Assembly: GCF_000715075.1 (NCBI RefSeq) | Contig: NC_134094.1 | Location: 80,677,120 to 80,741,119 of the forward strand | Length of the DNA stretch: 64,000 bases | Origin: Nicotiana tabacum | Lineage: Eukaryota > Streptophyta > Magnoliopsida > Solanales > Solanaceae | Direction: 5' to 3' | Shown: piece by piece, positions 23,126 through 34,832 of the stretch | Layout: every line of letters starts with the position of its first letter | Numbering within the stretch: the first letter of the stretch is position 1 | Position numbers and translations under genes: made by a program | The notes under the pieces: generated by a model | What the model was told of the DNA's origin: nothing | What the model saw: the letters and a program-made list of their open reading frames with translations, nothing else | Databases searched by the model: none

Positions 23126-23489
23126 CCGTAGCGTCACCCTTTGTTTTTTAGAAACAAAAAAAGAAAAAGGGCAAGGACTTAACAAAAAGGGTCGCGATTA
23201 GGGCTTGACAACAGAGCTTCTTCAACTTCGAACAAAACAACAGAGCTTCTTTGACGTTCTGAACTCGCGATTAGGGTTCTGCCATCGTCTTCTTCATCTG
23301 AAAGCTTGAGGTTCCTGCCATTGAAAGACCAGGTATGCTTCTTCTTCTTTCTTCTTTCTTCTTTCTTCTTTCTTCTTTCTATTTTTTTTCCTCTATTTTT
23401 TGTCGAAAAGAACAGAAACAGAGGTCTGTTTTTGTGCTCTATTTTTCGAGCAAAATATAGAGGTCTTTCTTCTTCTCTTAATTTTTTTT

Positions 23490-23560
23490 TGCCTCTGTTT
23501 TGGCAAAATAACAGAGGCTATTTCGAAGCCCTGTTTTGGCAAAATAACAGAGGCTGCTTC
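23490..23560. repeat. Direct repeat of about 25 bp in the hAT leader
   Basis: CTGTTTTGGCAAAATAACAG followed by AGGCT occurs twice, about 37 bp apart, within a pyrimidine-rich 5' leader. It is preceded at 23339-23380 by a TTCTTTC microsatellite. Confidence 0.7.
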
Positions 23561-23695
23561 TTCTCTTAACAAATGCTCTGTTTTTTTCAGGCCCTGTTTT
23601 GTTTGCCTTTTTTTCAATTATTGACTTATAGTCTTATCGAGTAGAATTAATTGCATATTGACTTGATAATTTTTTTTCTATAAAATAGCGTTGAA

Positions 23696-26084
23696 ATGGC
23701 GTCATCCAATAGTAATAAACGAAATGATATAGCTTGGAATTATGCTATACAAGGCTCATCAAGATCCGCAATTAAATGTGTGTTTTGTGAAAAAACATAT
23801 CATGGTGGGGTAACTCGTCACAAGCAACATTTGATAGGTGGATTTAAAAATGTAGTACAATGTCCCCTTTGTCCGCCCGAGGTTAGGGAGGAAGTAAAAG
23901 CGTTTGTTGATAAGAAAAATGTGACAAGAACTCAAATGAATTTTGAAGCATCGGTGAATCTAATTGATGAAGATGATGAAATGGATGAAGATGGTGAAAT
24001 GAGACCTCCCCCCCCCCCCCCCCAAAAAAAACTCATAAGATATCTTCAAATAGTTCTAGTGGGTCATCCACGACGGCACGTACAGTGACAAAAGGTCCTC
24101 TCAATTTTTATTTCTCGACAAAACAACAAGAAAAGGGAAAAGGTGAAGAAGGTCCAGGTTTAGAAGCCAAGAAGATTTTGAGGGACCGCGCCGTAAGTGC
24201 CTTTGCAGCATGGATGTATAATGCAGGGCTTCCTTTCAACTGTGTTAACTACAAAACTTTTGATAAATTCATTGAGGCCGTAGGACAATATGGCCCAGGA
24301 ATAAAGCCTCCTAGCTATCATGAAGTTAGAGTAACTCATCTTAAAAAAGAGGTGAAGAAGATAGACCAAATTATTGAGGAGCATAAAGTGGAATGGAACA
24401 AGTTTGGATATTCCATTATGATGGATAAATGGACAACACGGAATGAAAAAATGATCATAAATGTGTTGGTGAACTCTCCAAGAGGAAGTGTGTTTCTTGA
24501 ATTTCACGATGCTAGCAACTCTTCTACGGATGGAAGCAAAATGTACAGCTTGTTTAGAAAGACTATTGATAAAATTGGAAAGGAAAATGTTGTACAAATT
24601 GTTACAGATAATGCTAGTGAGAATGTTAGTGCGGGTAGGTTGATGGAAGCTATGTATCCACACATTTATTGGACTCCATGTGCTGCCCATTGTATCAACT
24701 TAATGTTTGGTGACATATTAAGGAAAACTCATATGCTTCAGGTAACTTTAATATAGTTATCTTTAAAGCTTTTAACTTTATTTATACTTATGTCCTATCC
24801 TATTAAGTATTAACTATAAAATTATTATTGTTACTTTTACAGTTTTCACTAAGGCCGTCAGGGTATATTCTTACATCAGTCAGAGGTCGTTGTTGTTGAA
24901 TTTGATGAGGAAATTCACAAATGAAAGAAATTTGGGGAGACCGGACAAGACTAGATTTGCAACGGCTTTCTTAACTTTGCATAGTTTTTACTTGCAAAAG
25001 AAAAACTTGAGAAAGCTAGTTCTTTCAAATGAATGAAAAGATAATTGATATGCAAAGGAAGCTGCAGGGAAAGAAACTGCCAAAGTTCTTATTTCTCCAT
25101 CATTCTGGAATAACGTCATTCGAGCTCTTAAAGTTGGTGGTTCTTTGATTAGGGTGCTTCGTATGATGGATGGGGAGAGAACCACCAATGGGCTACTTTT
25201 ATGAAGCTATGGATAGAGCCAAAGAGACTATTGCAGCGTCATTTGAGGGAGATGTTAGGAAATATGAGAAAGCTTTTGAGATAATTGATACCAGGTGGGA
25301 GAATCAACTCCATCGACCTTTGCATGCAGCATGCCATCTTCTGAACCCGGGATTATTTTACAACACTAGAGATGAAACTTTGACTTCAGAGGTGTGGATT
25401 GGACATCATGCATGTCTTGAGAAGTTGGTCCCTAATTCAGCGACGATAGATCAAATAGGGGAGGAGTTTGGTAGGTACTCACAAGCAGAGGGCCTATTTG
25501 GTTTACAAGCGGCCATTAGAGCCAGAGACATAAGGTCGCCAGGTAACTAACTTTAATATAGATATCCTTATAACTTTAAATTAATTTATTTGATTTATAC
25601 TTATTAACTTTTAAAATATTTTTCTATAGTTGAATGGTGGAAGCAATTTGGACATCAAACTCCAAACTTGCAAAAGTTTGCCATCAAAGTACTAAGCCTA
25701 ACTTGTAGTGCATCTGGATGCGAGAGAAATTGGAGCGTATTTGAGCATGTAAGAAGTAGATTTATTATATTAATATATTTTATATTGTATTATTATTAGT
25801 ATCGATTAATTAATCTAAACAACTTATGCGCAGATTCACTCCAAGAAAAGGAATAGGCTTGAGCTATCGCGTCTCAATGATCTAGTGTATATTAAATACA
25901 ATAGAACATTGAGGCGACGTTATGAAGCTCGCGATACCATTGATCCAATTTTGTTGGACAACATTGACGAGGCAAATGAATGGTTAACTGGAGCGCTCAA
26001 AATCATGAAGATGAACAAGTGTATGAAGGAGATGATCTTGATTGGGGTGAGAGGAGTAAATACTTTTTTGATACAGAAAGATAA
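23696..26084 (+). pseudogene. hAT transposase with BED finger, DUF659 and hATC dimerisation domain
   Basis: Start ATG at 23696. Exon 1 (23696-24741) holds an N-terminal BED zinc finger (CVFC ... HKQH), an acidic linker and the DUF659/catalytic region (SIMMDKWT, VTDNASENV, CAAHCINL). Exon 2 is about 24843-25542, exon 3 25630-25748 and exon 4 25834-26084, ending in an acidic tail. The hATC dimerisation motif (SGCERNWSVFEH ... RNRLELSRLNDLVYIKY) spans exons 3 and 4. Introns are GT-AG. An indel in a run of 16 C at 24008-24023 shifts the frame; stops near 25035 and frame changes near 25175 and 26000 follow. The enzyme cuts and joins hAT ends in the nucleus; this copy is inactive. Confidence 0.85.
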
Positions 26085-26792
26085 AAGGAGTAACTTAAAA
26101 GTATCTTTCAGAAAAACTGCCAAAGATCTAATTACATTTTGATAATCCTAGACTCAGCGAAGTGAAATGCTCGCAAGGCCATATGCTAAATCTGTCACCA
26201 AAATTACCAAGCATTCCAAATTGAATATCTTACATCACTTCTCCAAAGTAATAATAAACAGAAGTTTTAGTAAAATATGCAGTTATAATTGGTATTCGAC
26301 TACACCAAACAGCAGTACTTTGTGGGACTTAATAATTCAAGGAAAAACGCAACGCAACTCACTACGTGTGATTTGATGGTGAATGAAACTTATGAAATCA
26401 AAATGGGGACAAGTGCAATGGAATCATATACCTGTATTTGGGCTCTATTTCCAGCGGTGATATTAGAGATTGTCCAACAAGCCTCCTTCTTGATGCTTTT
26501 CTTATGCTTTTCGGATAGCAATTGATTGAGACATGGCAAGACTTGGTTGTCAATCACGTACTGAAAAATATTAAAAAATAATTATTTAAAAACTAGAGCT
26601 AAAGAAGGGGAGTCAATAAACAATCTTAATTAACATGAAAGCTCATATCCTAGTACGAGGATAGGGTGTTAGAGTTTCTCTAGTCCCTTCACTGTAAGGT
26701 TTGTTGTAACTTCTTTTTGAAATGAAAATATGATGAAGATAAACTTTTTTTTTTGGTGCATAACTCATAAATCCTTTGTACCTTGCTACTTA

Positions 26793-27054
26793 CTCCCTCC
26801 GTTTCAATTTATATGAGGTAGTTTGACTCGGCACAGAGTTTAATGAAAAAAAAGACTTTTGAAACTTGTAGTTTTAAAAGCTAAAGGGGTAAAAGCTTTG
26901 TGGGGCCATGACATTTGTGTGGCTATAAAAGCTTCTCACTAAGGGTAAAATGGGTAAAACAAAAAGTTTAAAGTTAAATTGTTTCCAAATATAGAAATGT
27001 GTCATTCTTTTTGGAACAGACTAAAAGGAAAGTGTGTCATATAAATGGAGGGAG
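26793..27054. mobile_element. Stowaway MITE
   Basis: A 262-bp element with inverted ends CTCCCTCCGTTTCAATTTAT and ATAAATGGAGGGAG, flanked by TA on both sides (26791-26792 and 27055-27056). These are the hallmarks of Tc1/mariner-type Stowaway miniatures. It sits in importin intron 7, just upstream (in gene orientation) of exon 8. Confidence 0.9.
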
Positions 27055-27954
27055 TACTAAGCAAATTCCTATGCTTCTTGGGACAACATACCAACAAAAA
27101 AGTTTTCATATAATTCAGACATGGCATCCAGATAACAGTATGGCATAGTTTTGTTTAGAAGACGGAACTGTACTACCTGTGTTTGAGCATCATCACCCGT
27201 GACTATATTTCCCGCAGTCGGAAGAGCAGGTATAAGAACTGTAGGTGATGGATGACTTTGCAGGACAAGAAAACAAAAATGAAGGTTAGCACTAAAATTC
27301 AGCAAACTTTGCTTGATAATAACATAAATGTCACAATTTTGAATGCTGGAACAATTCCCATACATGCTGTCAACCCTGTATAGTGCAGACTAAACTAAGT
27401 AAATAGTGACAGTAGAGGTAATTGAACATACAGAAGAAGCTCCACAAGTCGGGGACAGACACCCGCCTCGATTACAGCTTGAATCTTATCATTTGGGCCA
27501 TCCGATAGATAAGAAAGGGCCCAACAAGCATCTGTCAAGACCTCTTCATCATTCATGTGGATAAGCTGTTGAAGAACTGGCAATGCAGGTTTGACCTAAC
27601 AAAATATATTGTGAGCCAAAGACATTCTAGGAGAAAATTTTACCAACCTAGCGAGATTCACAATATCAAAATCGCTAAATACTACTCATTATTAGAGCAT
27701 AAATTGTGCTCAAATGGTGTTGGTGGTTTGCCTCGACAGAAGTTAGAGAGCGTCCATGTAGCATTTCTCAGCATTGAAAGCTTTGAGTGTTCGTTCAACT
27801 GAGCTAGCAATGGCATGAGTGCACCTTGACCAAGCACAAGATCCCTACAACTAGGGGAATCACCAGCAATGTTGCCCAAAGCCCAGACTGCCTGTTCAGT
27901 ATATGGGCATAAATGTAAATTCATTTTTAAATTTCTAAAAATAAAACAATTTCT

Positions 27955-28107
27955 TTGCGTTCAGTAACCTACACTAGCCTAACTCCAATCCCCTTTCACA
28001 TGAGTCAATTGTGGTCCTCACCCACTTTGCTCACTTGGTGACTCTGAACCCCCAATCTGAAGGTTGGAGGTGGAAGAAGTTACCACTCGAGCAACCCTCT
28101 CTTGTCA
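27955..28107 (-). mobile_element. tRNA-derived SINE in importin intron 4
   Basis: On the minus strand it reads GAGGGTTGCTCGAGTGGTAA (box A region) and, about 35 bp on, GGGTTCAGAGTCACC (box B), the internal RNA polymerase III promoter pattern of Solanaceae SINEs. The 3' end is indistinct. Confidence 0.6.
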
Positions 28108-29774
28108 AATCAACAAACAAGTATTAAAAGACAGAAGTTCACAATGACAAAGGGCTCGCTTGTAGAAATTTGGCATAGCAATCATTTGCAGAAACAGAAA
28201 CACAATATTACCATGCAGAAATTACTGAAGAAAATCGGGAAAAGTTTCAAACTTCCTACATTATTTACCATTCATAGTGCTAAGCTTTTACGAACATCAA
28301 AGTCTTTGAAACTTTATAAAAGAGGAACTTCTCCATGACAAGAGGAAGCTAGTTTTGAGTCCAAAGAATTGAGTGTGAAGAAATAGAATGTGGAATGAGA
28401 AAGCAAAATTACCTGCTCACGCACATCATCACTGGCTGAACTTAGAAGTTGAATAAACTTAGGAACAGCTCCATGTTCCATCACAACTCGAGTATGTTCT
28501 GAAGTCCCAGATGCAACATTGGTCAAAGCCCATGCAGCTTCGAACTGCGCATGGGAAGATCAAAGCAGACTCAAGATGTTTCATAACTAAATGCAACATA
28601 ACAAATAAAGGAAAAACAAGAAACACACTTGCAGTTGAGGTAGGTCATGCCTCCCGAGGAATTCCGCAAATCGAGGAACAACTCCAGCATTAATCACCTC
28701 ATCAATTGGAGGACTGCGCTCTATAGGTAACAGAAAACTTGTTCATTTGAACAATTACATAAAGATCTAAGAGACTATCTGTAGAACCAAGTGTTACCAA
28801 TTGATAAGAGCTTCCTAAAATGCGTAGTTGCTTCGATTTGTGTAGCAGGATCTTCCGAACACACTCCTTGGACCATAGCAGGAATACTTTCCAACTGTTA
28901 TAAAACACAAGTTATTAAGAGTTATGACCAAGATCATAGCATTCATAAAAAAGAACACCAAGTTTGAATTAAAAAAAATTAGAACAGGGTGAAATTGAGT
29001 AAGCTAATCACTTTTCATCTTTTCAATATTCTCTATCCAAGCTTTCTCAATATTTGCCCCCAGTTTCACTAATAATTGTCACCCATACGCTTCTCACATG
29101 TTTTAAGAATTGTGAATCATCAAATGGGGCAAAGCACAAGTTGATCTCCATTTTATTTGAAAAAGTTATAATACTTCAGACACTAGAAATAGACTATGCA
29201 AATCCAAATTACTCATAGATCTCCCTGCCTCATGTTCATTTGTTGACTCACAATAGCCAAATGTCTACTCCAATCTTTCTGCTTATCTTATGCTTCAACG
29301 ATTAATTTTCTGCTTCTACACTCTTTTGTTCTAATTCTCTTCTTTGTTACTCATTATGCAGTGGAATTATATATGGAAAGTGAAACTAATTGAAATACTA
29401 TACTGAAATAATCTTTCTACATATATTGCACGCTGAGACAGTATCTTTACATCTGATCTTGAAGTTCCAAATTCTGATTGTTCAACTAGTCGTATTGAGC
29501 CTCAAGTGTGTTTGGTATGACCAAGTCATGGAAAACGTTTTCCGATGTTTGGTTGGTGAGGGGAAAATATTTTCTGGAAAAAAATACATCAAAAAAGCCA
29601 TCGCTTAGTTGCTTAAAGCAATGACGCATGCAAAGAGAGAGGTCATCATTAGTTCTTTAAAATCTCAACTTTAAGGAGTTGGATTAATATCGGCATTATT
29701 GTATATCTAATACTTGAATTAGGTAGTTTACTTGCAATTTGATTAGTTAGTACTAAATTCATATAAGTATAGTA

Positions 29775-29965
29775 CTCTCTTCGTTTCAATTTATGTGATG
29801 TAGTTTGACTCGATACTAAGTTTAAGAAGAAATGAGGACTTTTGAAGCTTGTGGTCCTAAACATGCCATAACATTCACAAAGGGTAAAATGGACAGTTTA
29901 AAATTAAATTATTTCCAAATATAAAAATGTGTCATTCTTTGCGAAACAGACTAAAAAGAAATAAT
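29775..29965. mobile_element. Truncated Stowaway MITE, same family as 26793-27054
   Basis: It begins CTCTCTTCGTTTCAATTTAT after a TA and follows the other copy through TAGTTTGACTCG and TTCCAAATATA to AACAGACTAAAAAG. The right inverted end is lost. Confidence 0.75.
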
Positions 29966-30322
29966 GTGGAAAAAAAGACAAGCTTAAATAATCTTGGGTA
30001 ATCCTCGCCTCATGGACTAGATTTTGAGGTTTTCAAATTTCTTAACATGGTACCAGATTTGTACTCGTTCCTATTCTTGGTTACCCAATGTTGGGGCCCC
30101 ATGCTATGTTGCCAATGCTTTAGTTGTCCAGCCATTGGCATGTACGGGAGTGTTAGACTGTCGCATATTAGTTGGTGAAATAAGTTGTTGTCTCCTTCTA
30201 TAGTCTTGGATCAGCTTATGAGCTAACTTTAAGAGTTAAGTTTGACTCAAGTTCCATTTTCCGTAACATAAGTTGGGTCTCTATCATCTTTGTAAGTCCT
30301 TGAGTTATGCTCTATACATCAG

Positions 30323-30720
30323 CAGAGGCGGATCCAGGATTTCAAGAGGATGGGTGCACTGTTGTGAAGAAGTTTATCTAGAATTTATATTTGACGGGTT
30401 TAACTTTAGTCTCTTACCATGAACCCACTACACTATTGAAATTATAGATTCAAAATTATATTCTTTTTGAAATTTTAGTAATATTCACACATATATCTAC
30501 ACTCCGTGCCAAAATCAAAATTGTTCAAAGTGAAATTTGAACCGCCAATTTCACTTGTAGAGGTGCACCCAATAATAATTGCACCATAGAAGTCTTTGAG
30601 CATGGGTTGACGCACATATATTTAAGTAATTTTAAAAAAATATAACATTGTTATACATGATTTAGGGAGAAGAGTATGGGTTCACGTGAACCCATATCCA
30701 TCAACCTGGATACGCCTCTG
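30323..30720. mobile_element. MITE-like element with 16-bp terminal inverted repeats
   Basis: The ends CAGAGGCGGATCCAGG and CCTGGATACGCCTCTG are inverse copies with one mismatch, 398 bp apart. A GGTGCACCC-type internal inverted repeat is also present. No target duplication is obvious, so the superfamily is left open. Confidence 0.7.
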
Positions 30721-30746
30721 ATTGGAAGTCATAAGTTCAATATCAC

Positions 30747-30977
30747 TATAGCTCATACAACTTTCCTTCTTTTTTTTATAAGTAAAGGCTTTTATTTAAA
30801 AAATTACCAAGATGGTACAGAAATCAGTACAAACTTTGAAACTACAACAGATCCCCCATCATGCTACATGTTTCCCCCCAAGAAATACAAAAAATCCAAA
30901 TAATGATCCATCATATCTAGAGTTTTACCAAAGCACCAGAATAATAAATTCTTGATATAGCTCATACAACTTTCCTT
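30747..30977 (-). mobile_element. Small retroposon with a perfect 22-bp target-site duplication
   Basis: The 22 bases at 30747-30768 (TATAGCTCATACAACTTTCC plus TT) recur exactly at 30956-30977. The 187-bp insert between them ends, on the minus strand, in an A-rich tail (T run on the plus strand at 30769-30777). This is the signature of target-primed retroposition by LINE machinery. The insert is a SINE or a 5'-truncated LINE; no pol III boxes are clear. Confidence 0.85.
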
Positions 30978-32937
30978 TGTTCTGCATATCATAACAAGGT
31001 AATTTTTGTCTGCTCGTTTGGAATCTACTGCTCCTTAATATAACATATAGTCGCTTATCAAAAAGCTTATAATAGCATGCAAGCCATATCACTCCAACCT
31101 CTCCAAGGCACTTTCAAAACTTTATAGGAGTACCATTTAGATCACAGGCTTTGCTAACCCATATTTTTTCACAACATGCTTTACTTCTGCATGCCTAAAT
31201 CTATGACCGTAGCTAAGGTTTTAGTCCTCCATGGATATATAAGGTAAGTAATCATCTTTCCATTGGATATCTGCGTCCACTTCTAAGTCTCATGATTCCT
31301 CATTCAGTAACTTGTTCATAAATGCTATTTTGTTTGTGACATTTAATACCCATCAGCGAATTCTCGACTGCATGCAACTCTTCCCCATTTCTGCTCTATT
31401 CTTTCTCTTCACATCAAGAACCACCCATCTATGTCAAGTGAACAGGGCTTCTCTTGATATGACCTTTGCAATCCCACATGTGGTTTTGTCACTTCTTTTG
31501 GCAAGGATGAAATCTAATGGCTTTCAATCCTCTGAAATGTTATCAAGTGTGATTCCCTCTTTTAAGGTATGTGTTAGCTAAAACTAAATAAGCTAAACAA
31601 AAGTTAATATAATCTTCCTTTCTTCACTTCTAGTATATCATAGACATAATCCCAAGAAGCCGATAGAAACTGTTACTATATCTATGCACATGTTCATTCA
31701 GATCTTTGCAATCCACTATGACCAAAGTATCCATGTCTTCCAGCAACAACAACTACTACTACTACTACTACGCCTCAGTATCCATGTCTTCCAGAAGAAA
31801 GTAAAACAAATATCAAATAAAATGAAGCTTTGTTTATTCCTCATCCCTGAGTATTGGCATTACAAACATTTGAACCCACAACTCATAGTGATTTGGGGAA
31901 GATTATATGTACGACAATGTTTTAAAGGGTATAGTTTCACTTTTTAGCTCTTCGTATGTCTTGGTAGGGAAACATTCCAACATCCATGCAATACATTAGC
32001 CTACTTTCTCTACCACTCAATGAAGTTGGTCCCAATTTGGAAATTAGCAAAATCCTCATTGGTCTAAAATATAACCGCTCAAAGACTATAAAGGAACCAG
32101 AGTGAAATCAGAAGACACCATGAAGGAAGGTACTGGAAAATAATTCATAACGCTAGTTTTGTTTCTTATTTCTAGTTTTCTAAGCAATAAACCAAACAAC
32201 CACAACTTTGCCTCAATCCCAAACAGAAGTCGGGGTCGACTGTACTAATCATCTGAAACCATTCTACTCCACCCAAATCATTCCAATACTACTTTGTTTA
32301 TCCAATCAAAATAAAACGCGATCCCCAAAAAGAAAAAAGAAGAAAAAAATCGTAGACGAAGCAGAGGTAGAAATGCAATGGACTCAGCTTCATAGAAACA
32401 AAATTCAAACCAAAAGAGTTATGGGATTCAGCTGAATTCAGTAAACTCAAAATATTCAACTCCCAGTTAGTCGAAAACGAAAAGCAGTTACTGAACATAA
32501 ATCAAATCAAGTATCAAGCGACACAAAAGATCACTAGTTTAGTCATAAAATTCAAAAGTACTGTACACTCTCCGAAGCATCCAAAAACAAGATCAGTGCA
32601 ACAGTAGAAAGCTTCAATCAACTACGCCTCAATTACAAAAATTATTATAAAGAGTTCAAATAAAATGAAGATACAACATACTCTTTTCTCGAGAAGAGCA
32701 GGGGATTGAGAAGTATCAGGAAGTTGTTGGGACTGAAGAAGGCCTTCACGGCGTTTCTTAAGGAGATTGTCTTCCCGCTTGTTCTTCCTGATCTCCACCA
32801 AATTGTCTTCCCTTCTACGACGAGCCTCATCCGCATCTACCCCAATTTTGTAAGATTTCTTCCTCACCTCTGTTCTACTGCTGGGTCGAAGTGACATTTT
32901 GAATAATTATCGGGGTGATTTTGGGCAACGGACACTG

Positions 32938-32984
32938 CCTCTCTCTCCCTCTCTCTCTCTCTCTCCCTCTCTCTCTCTCTCTCA
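32938..32984. repeat. CT microsatellite in the importin 5' leader
   Basis: An imperfect (CT)n run lies about 40 bp upstream of the importin start codon. In the sense of that gene it is a (GA)n tract, common in plant 5'UTRs. A second, shorter GA run lies at 33053-33070. Confidence 0.8.
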
Positions 32985-33190
32985 CAGCACAAACTATGGA
33001 AAAATATGAGAGTAGAAGGGGGGCTTTTGATATTGAAATTGGAGCAGAAACCGAGAGAGAGAGAGAGAGGAGGAAAGCTTTTGTGTCAGACGAATGTGAA
33101 GAGCATACAAGAGACGGGGTGCGGTGCGTGCAGTGAGGGGCAGCTTGTAGTTTGGGAGTATTTGCTTTTAAGATACGTTACGAGGAACAT

Positions 33191-33225
33191 TTGGGACTTG
33201 GGACTTGGGACTTGGGACTTGGGAC
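33191..33225. repeat. Five tandem copies of TTGGGAC
   Basis: Exact 7-bp units, five in a row, followed by three copies of TGTGGAT at about 33236-33256. Confidence 0.9.
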
Positions 33226-34832
33226 TAAGGAGTCTATTGTGGATTGTGGATTGTGGAATGCTCTAATCAGTACATATATTGGATTATTCTCTTGATTCGA
33301 ACAAAAGTTAATAAACATGACAAAGGTATCGAGTAAAATACAGCCATCAAAATTTAAGAAAATATTATTTAACTTGTTTTTGTCTTTTGAGATATTGAAT
33401 CGGCTTGATTGATCGAACATGACATGGGCGTGACGAGGAATTTACATGATGCACCTCGATACGACCCTATGATGGTCAGGTGTCGATGGGCATGAACTGT
33501 GGGACGACGGCATTTGGCTTAGGTGCCAAGGCATGACAAGACCATGGCATTAGCGTGGCCATAGCAAGGCAAAGGCAACGGGCAGCAAAAGCATAGCACT
33601 GGCTGGAAAAGCTAAGCTAGGATGTGGCAAGGCAGTGTCATGGGCGAGTTAGGCATGTAATATTTGCAGACGTGCATGCACCGCATGTTGCACACTGGCA
33701 TGGTGCGAAGGCATGGCACAAGTTGGTCTGTTGGCACCAAAAGTTGAAGGTTGCGCCCATGTGCCATGCACATGCATGCAGTTGGGCAGTTTCCTGATTT
33801 CCAGCAAAGTGGGCTATGTGTATTTTGGGTAGTTGCCTTGTAAAATTCGAATTATTTTGAATCATTTACGGTGGGGATGTCAACTGTTATTTTAGCATAA
33901 GGCAGCATATATCATACATGTGCAAAATCATGTGCGTATATATATGGGCATGGCATACTTGTCAAAGGCAATGAGTGTGGCTGTCTTTGGCTAACTTTTA
34001 TAAGGTATTTTATGTGTTCTTTGTAGCACGAGTTAATACAAAGATGGGAAGAGATTCTTGTATGTGTGTGTCTTGCCTGATTTCTGTATGCCTTTTATAT
34101 TCTAAATGTCAAACCAAAACGCGAGGAAAAAAGGGTTGAGTCATTGTGTGCGACTGCGTGTCAAAACTAAAAAAAAATTGACCCTCTAACAATAGTCGTA
34201 ATGGAAGACCACAGAAGCAAGCCCTCAAATTTTTAGATTTTAGTAAAATATGCATTAGGAAATATTGTCTAATGGATATTTAACGCACAAAAACATCTTT
34301 TTTTCTACATCCAATTAATTGGCCATCAACGATATCGGATTTCGCATAATTATTTCTTTTCAAGCTTCAAAAAATTACTAATTGTGTCACCGTGCGACTC
34401 CATTTTCTTCCCTTTAAACAAATATTTTTTTCTTCCTTTTTACTAGTCTATACTAAAAATAAAGTTTGCCTTTTACTTGTTCATCATGGCAGATATAAAT
34501 GAATTTATTATTAACTTGCAATATTACCCTTAGTATTAAGTACCCACACTTACTAAATTTTATTGAAGTTACAACTTTAATAACCATTAACAAGGGTAAT
34601 TTAATAAAATACTCCTAATAGTAATTGATTTCTTAGAAGGCATGCCTAGTTAATAAATGACTAACAAAAGGGGGAAAAGGAGAAATAAAACTTAACATGT
34701 TCATATAGTAGTCAATCCCTTAGATAGCCATTCAACTTATAACTCATTAAAGTAATTTTTTTTGACAATAAAATCATTTGACTATAACTTTTTGACCCAC
34801 AAAATAAAAAAGCGCTCATTTAGCATGCTATA
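33226..34832. other. Intergenic DNA with a CATG/GGCA-rich patch
   Basis: The stretch 33420-33800 is richer in G and C than its surroundings and full of GGCATGGC, GCATGCA and GGCAAGGC words on a short irregular period. A weak minus-strand frame there (33638-33865) has no domain. The rest is AT-rich with nothing recognised. It ends at an LTR start. Confidence 0.4.

Larger units (their letters stand above)
22976..26150 (+). mobile_element. hAT superfamily DNA transposon
   Basis: The left end is marked by a dense block of GCGAGGCG, CGCTCGCTTCAGCG and similar subterminal repeats (22982-23125), followed by a T- and C-rich leader and the transposase gene. The right end is not clear; a weak GCGAAGTGAAATGCTCGC phrase at 26157 may be its remnant. 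No 8-bp target duplication could be assigned. It lies in intron 8 of the importin gene in the opposite orientation. Confidence 0.65.
28895..32681 (-). other. Importin intron 1, 3.8 kb, mostly insertions
   Basis: The intron runs from donor GTATGTTG (at 32681) to acceptor CAG (at 28895). It holds a partial Stowaway, a 398-bp inverted-repeat element and a small retroposon (listed separately). The rest (about 31000-32600) is AT-rich with a short CTA microsatellite near 31750 and no recognisable gene. Confidence 0.6.
21599..32897 (-). pseudogene. IMPA: Importin subunit alpha gene, nine exons, damaged and lacking its last exon
   Basis: Importin alpha binds nuclear localisation signals through ARM repeats and importin beta through its N-terminal IBB domain. 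Exons on the minus strand: 32682-32897 (IBB, starts MSLRPSSRTEVRKKSYKIG), 28798-28894, 28629-28720, 28413-28544, 27706-27891, 27432-27595, 27177-27255, 26432-26560 and 21599-21726. All phases agree, giving 407 codons plus two bases, against about 530 residues for the family. All introns are GT-AG except after exon 5, where GAGCAC is followed by AATTTATG and no donor GT. Exon 7 has PALPTAGN where PALRTVGN is usual. The last exon (tenth ARM repeat, acidic tail) is not in the window. Introns 1 and 8 (3.8 and 4.7 kb) carry transposons. Probably a pseudogene; a rescued transcript is possible. Confidence 0.75.

Noticed and set aside
24160..24690. 176-codon minus-strand open frame
   Set aside because: It is the antisense of the hAT transposase exon and has no domain of its own.
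22822..28107. Host tRNA genes suggested by box A and box B sequences
   Set aside because: No cloverleaf can be folded around them. The sequences are SINE-like, with tails, and lie within introns.
33638..33865. Minus-strand Cys/His-rich open frame as a zinc-finger peptide
   Set aside because: The Cys and His codons come from repeated GGCATG/GCATGCA words. Their spacing is irregular and there is no homologous pattern.
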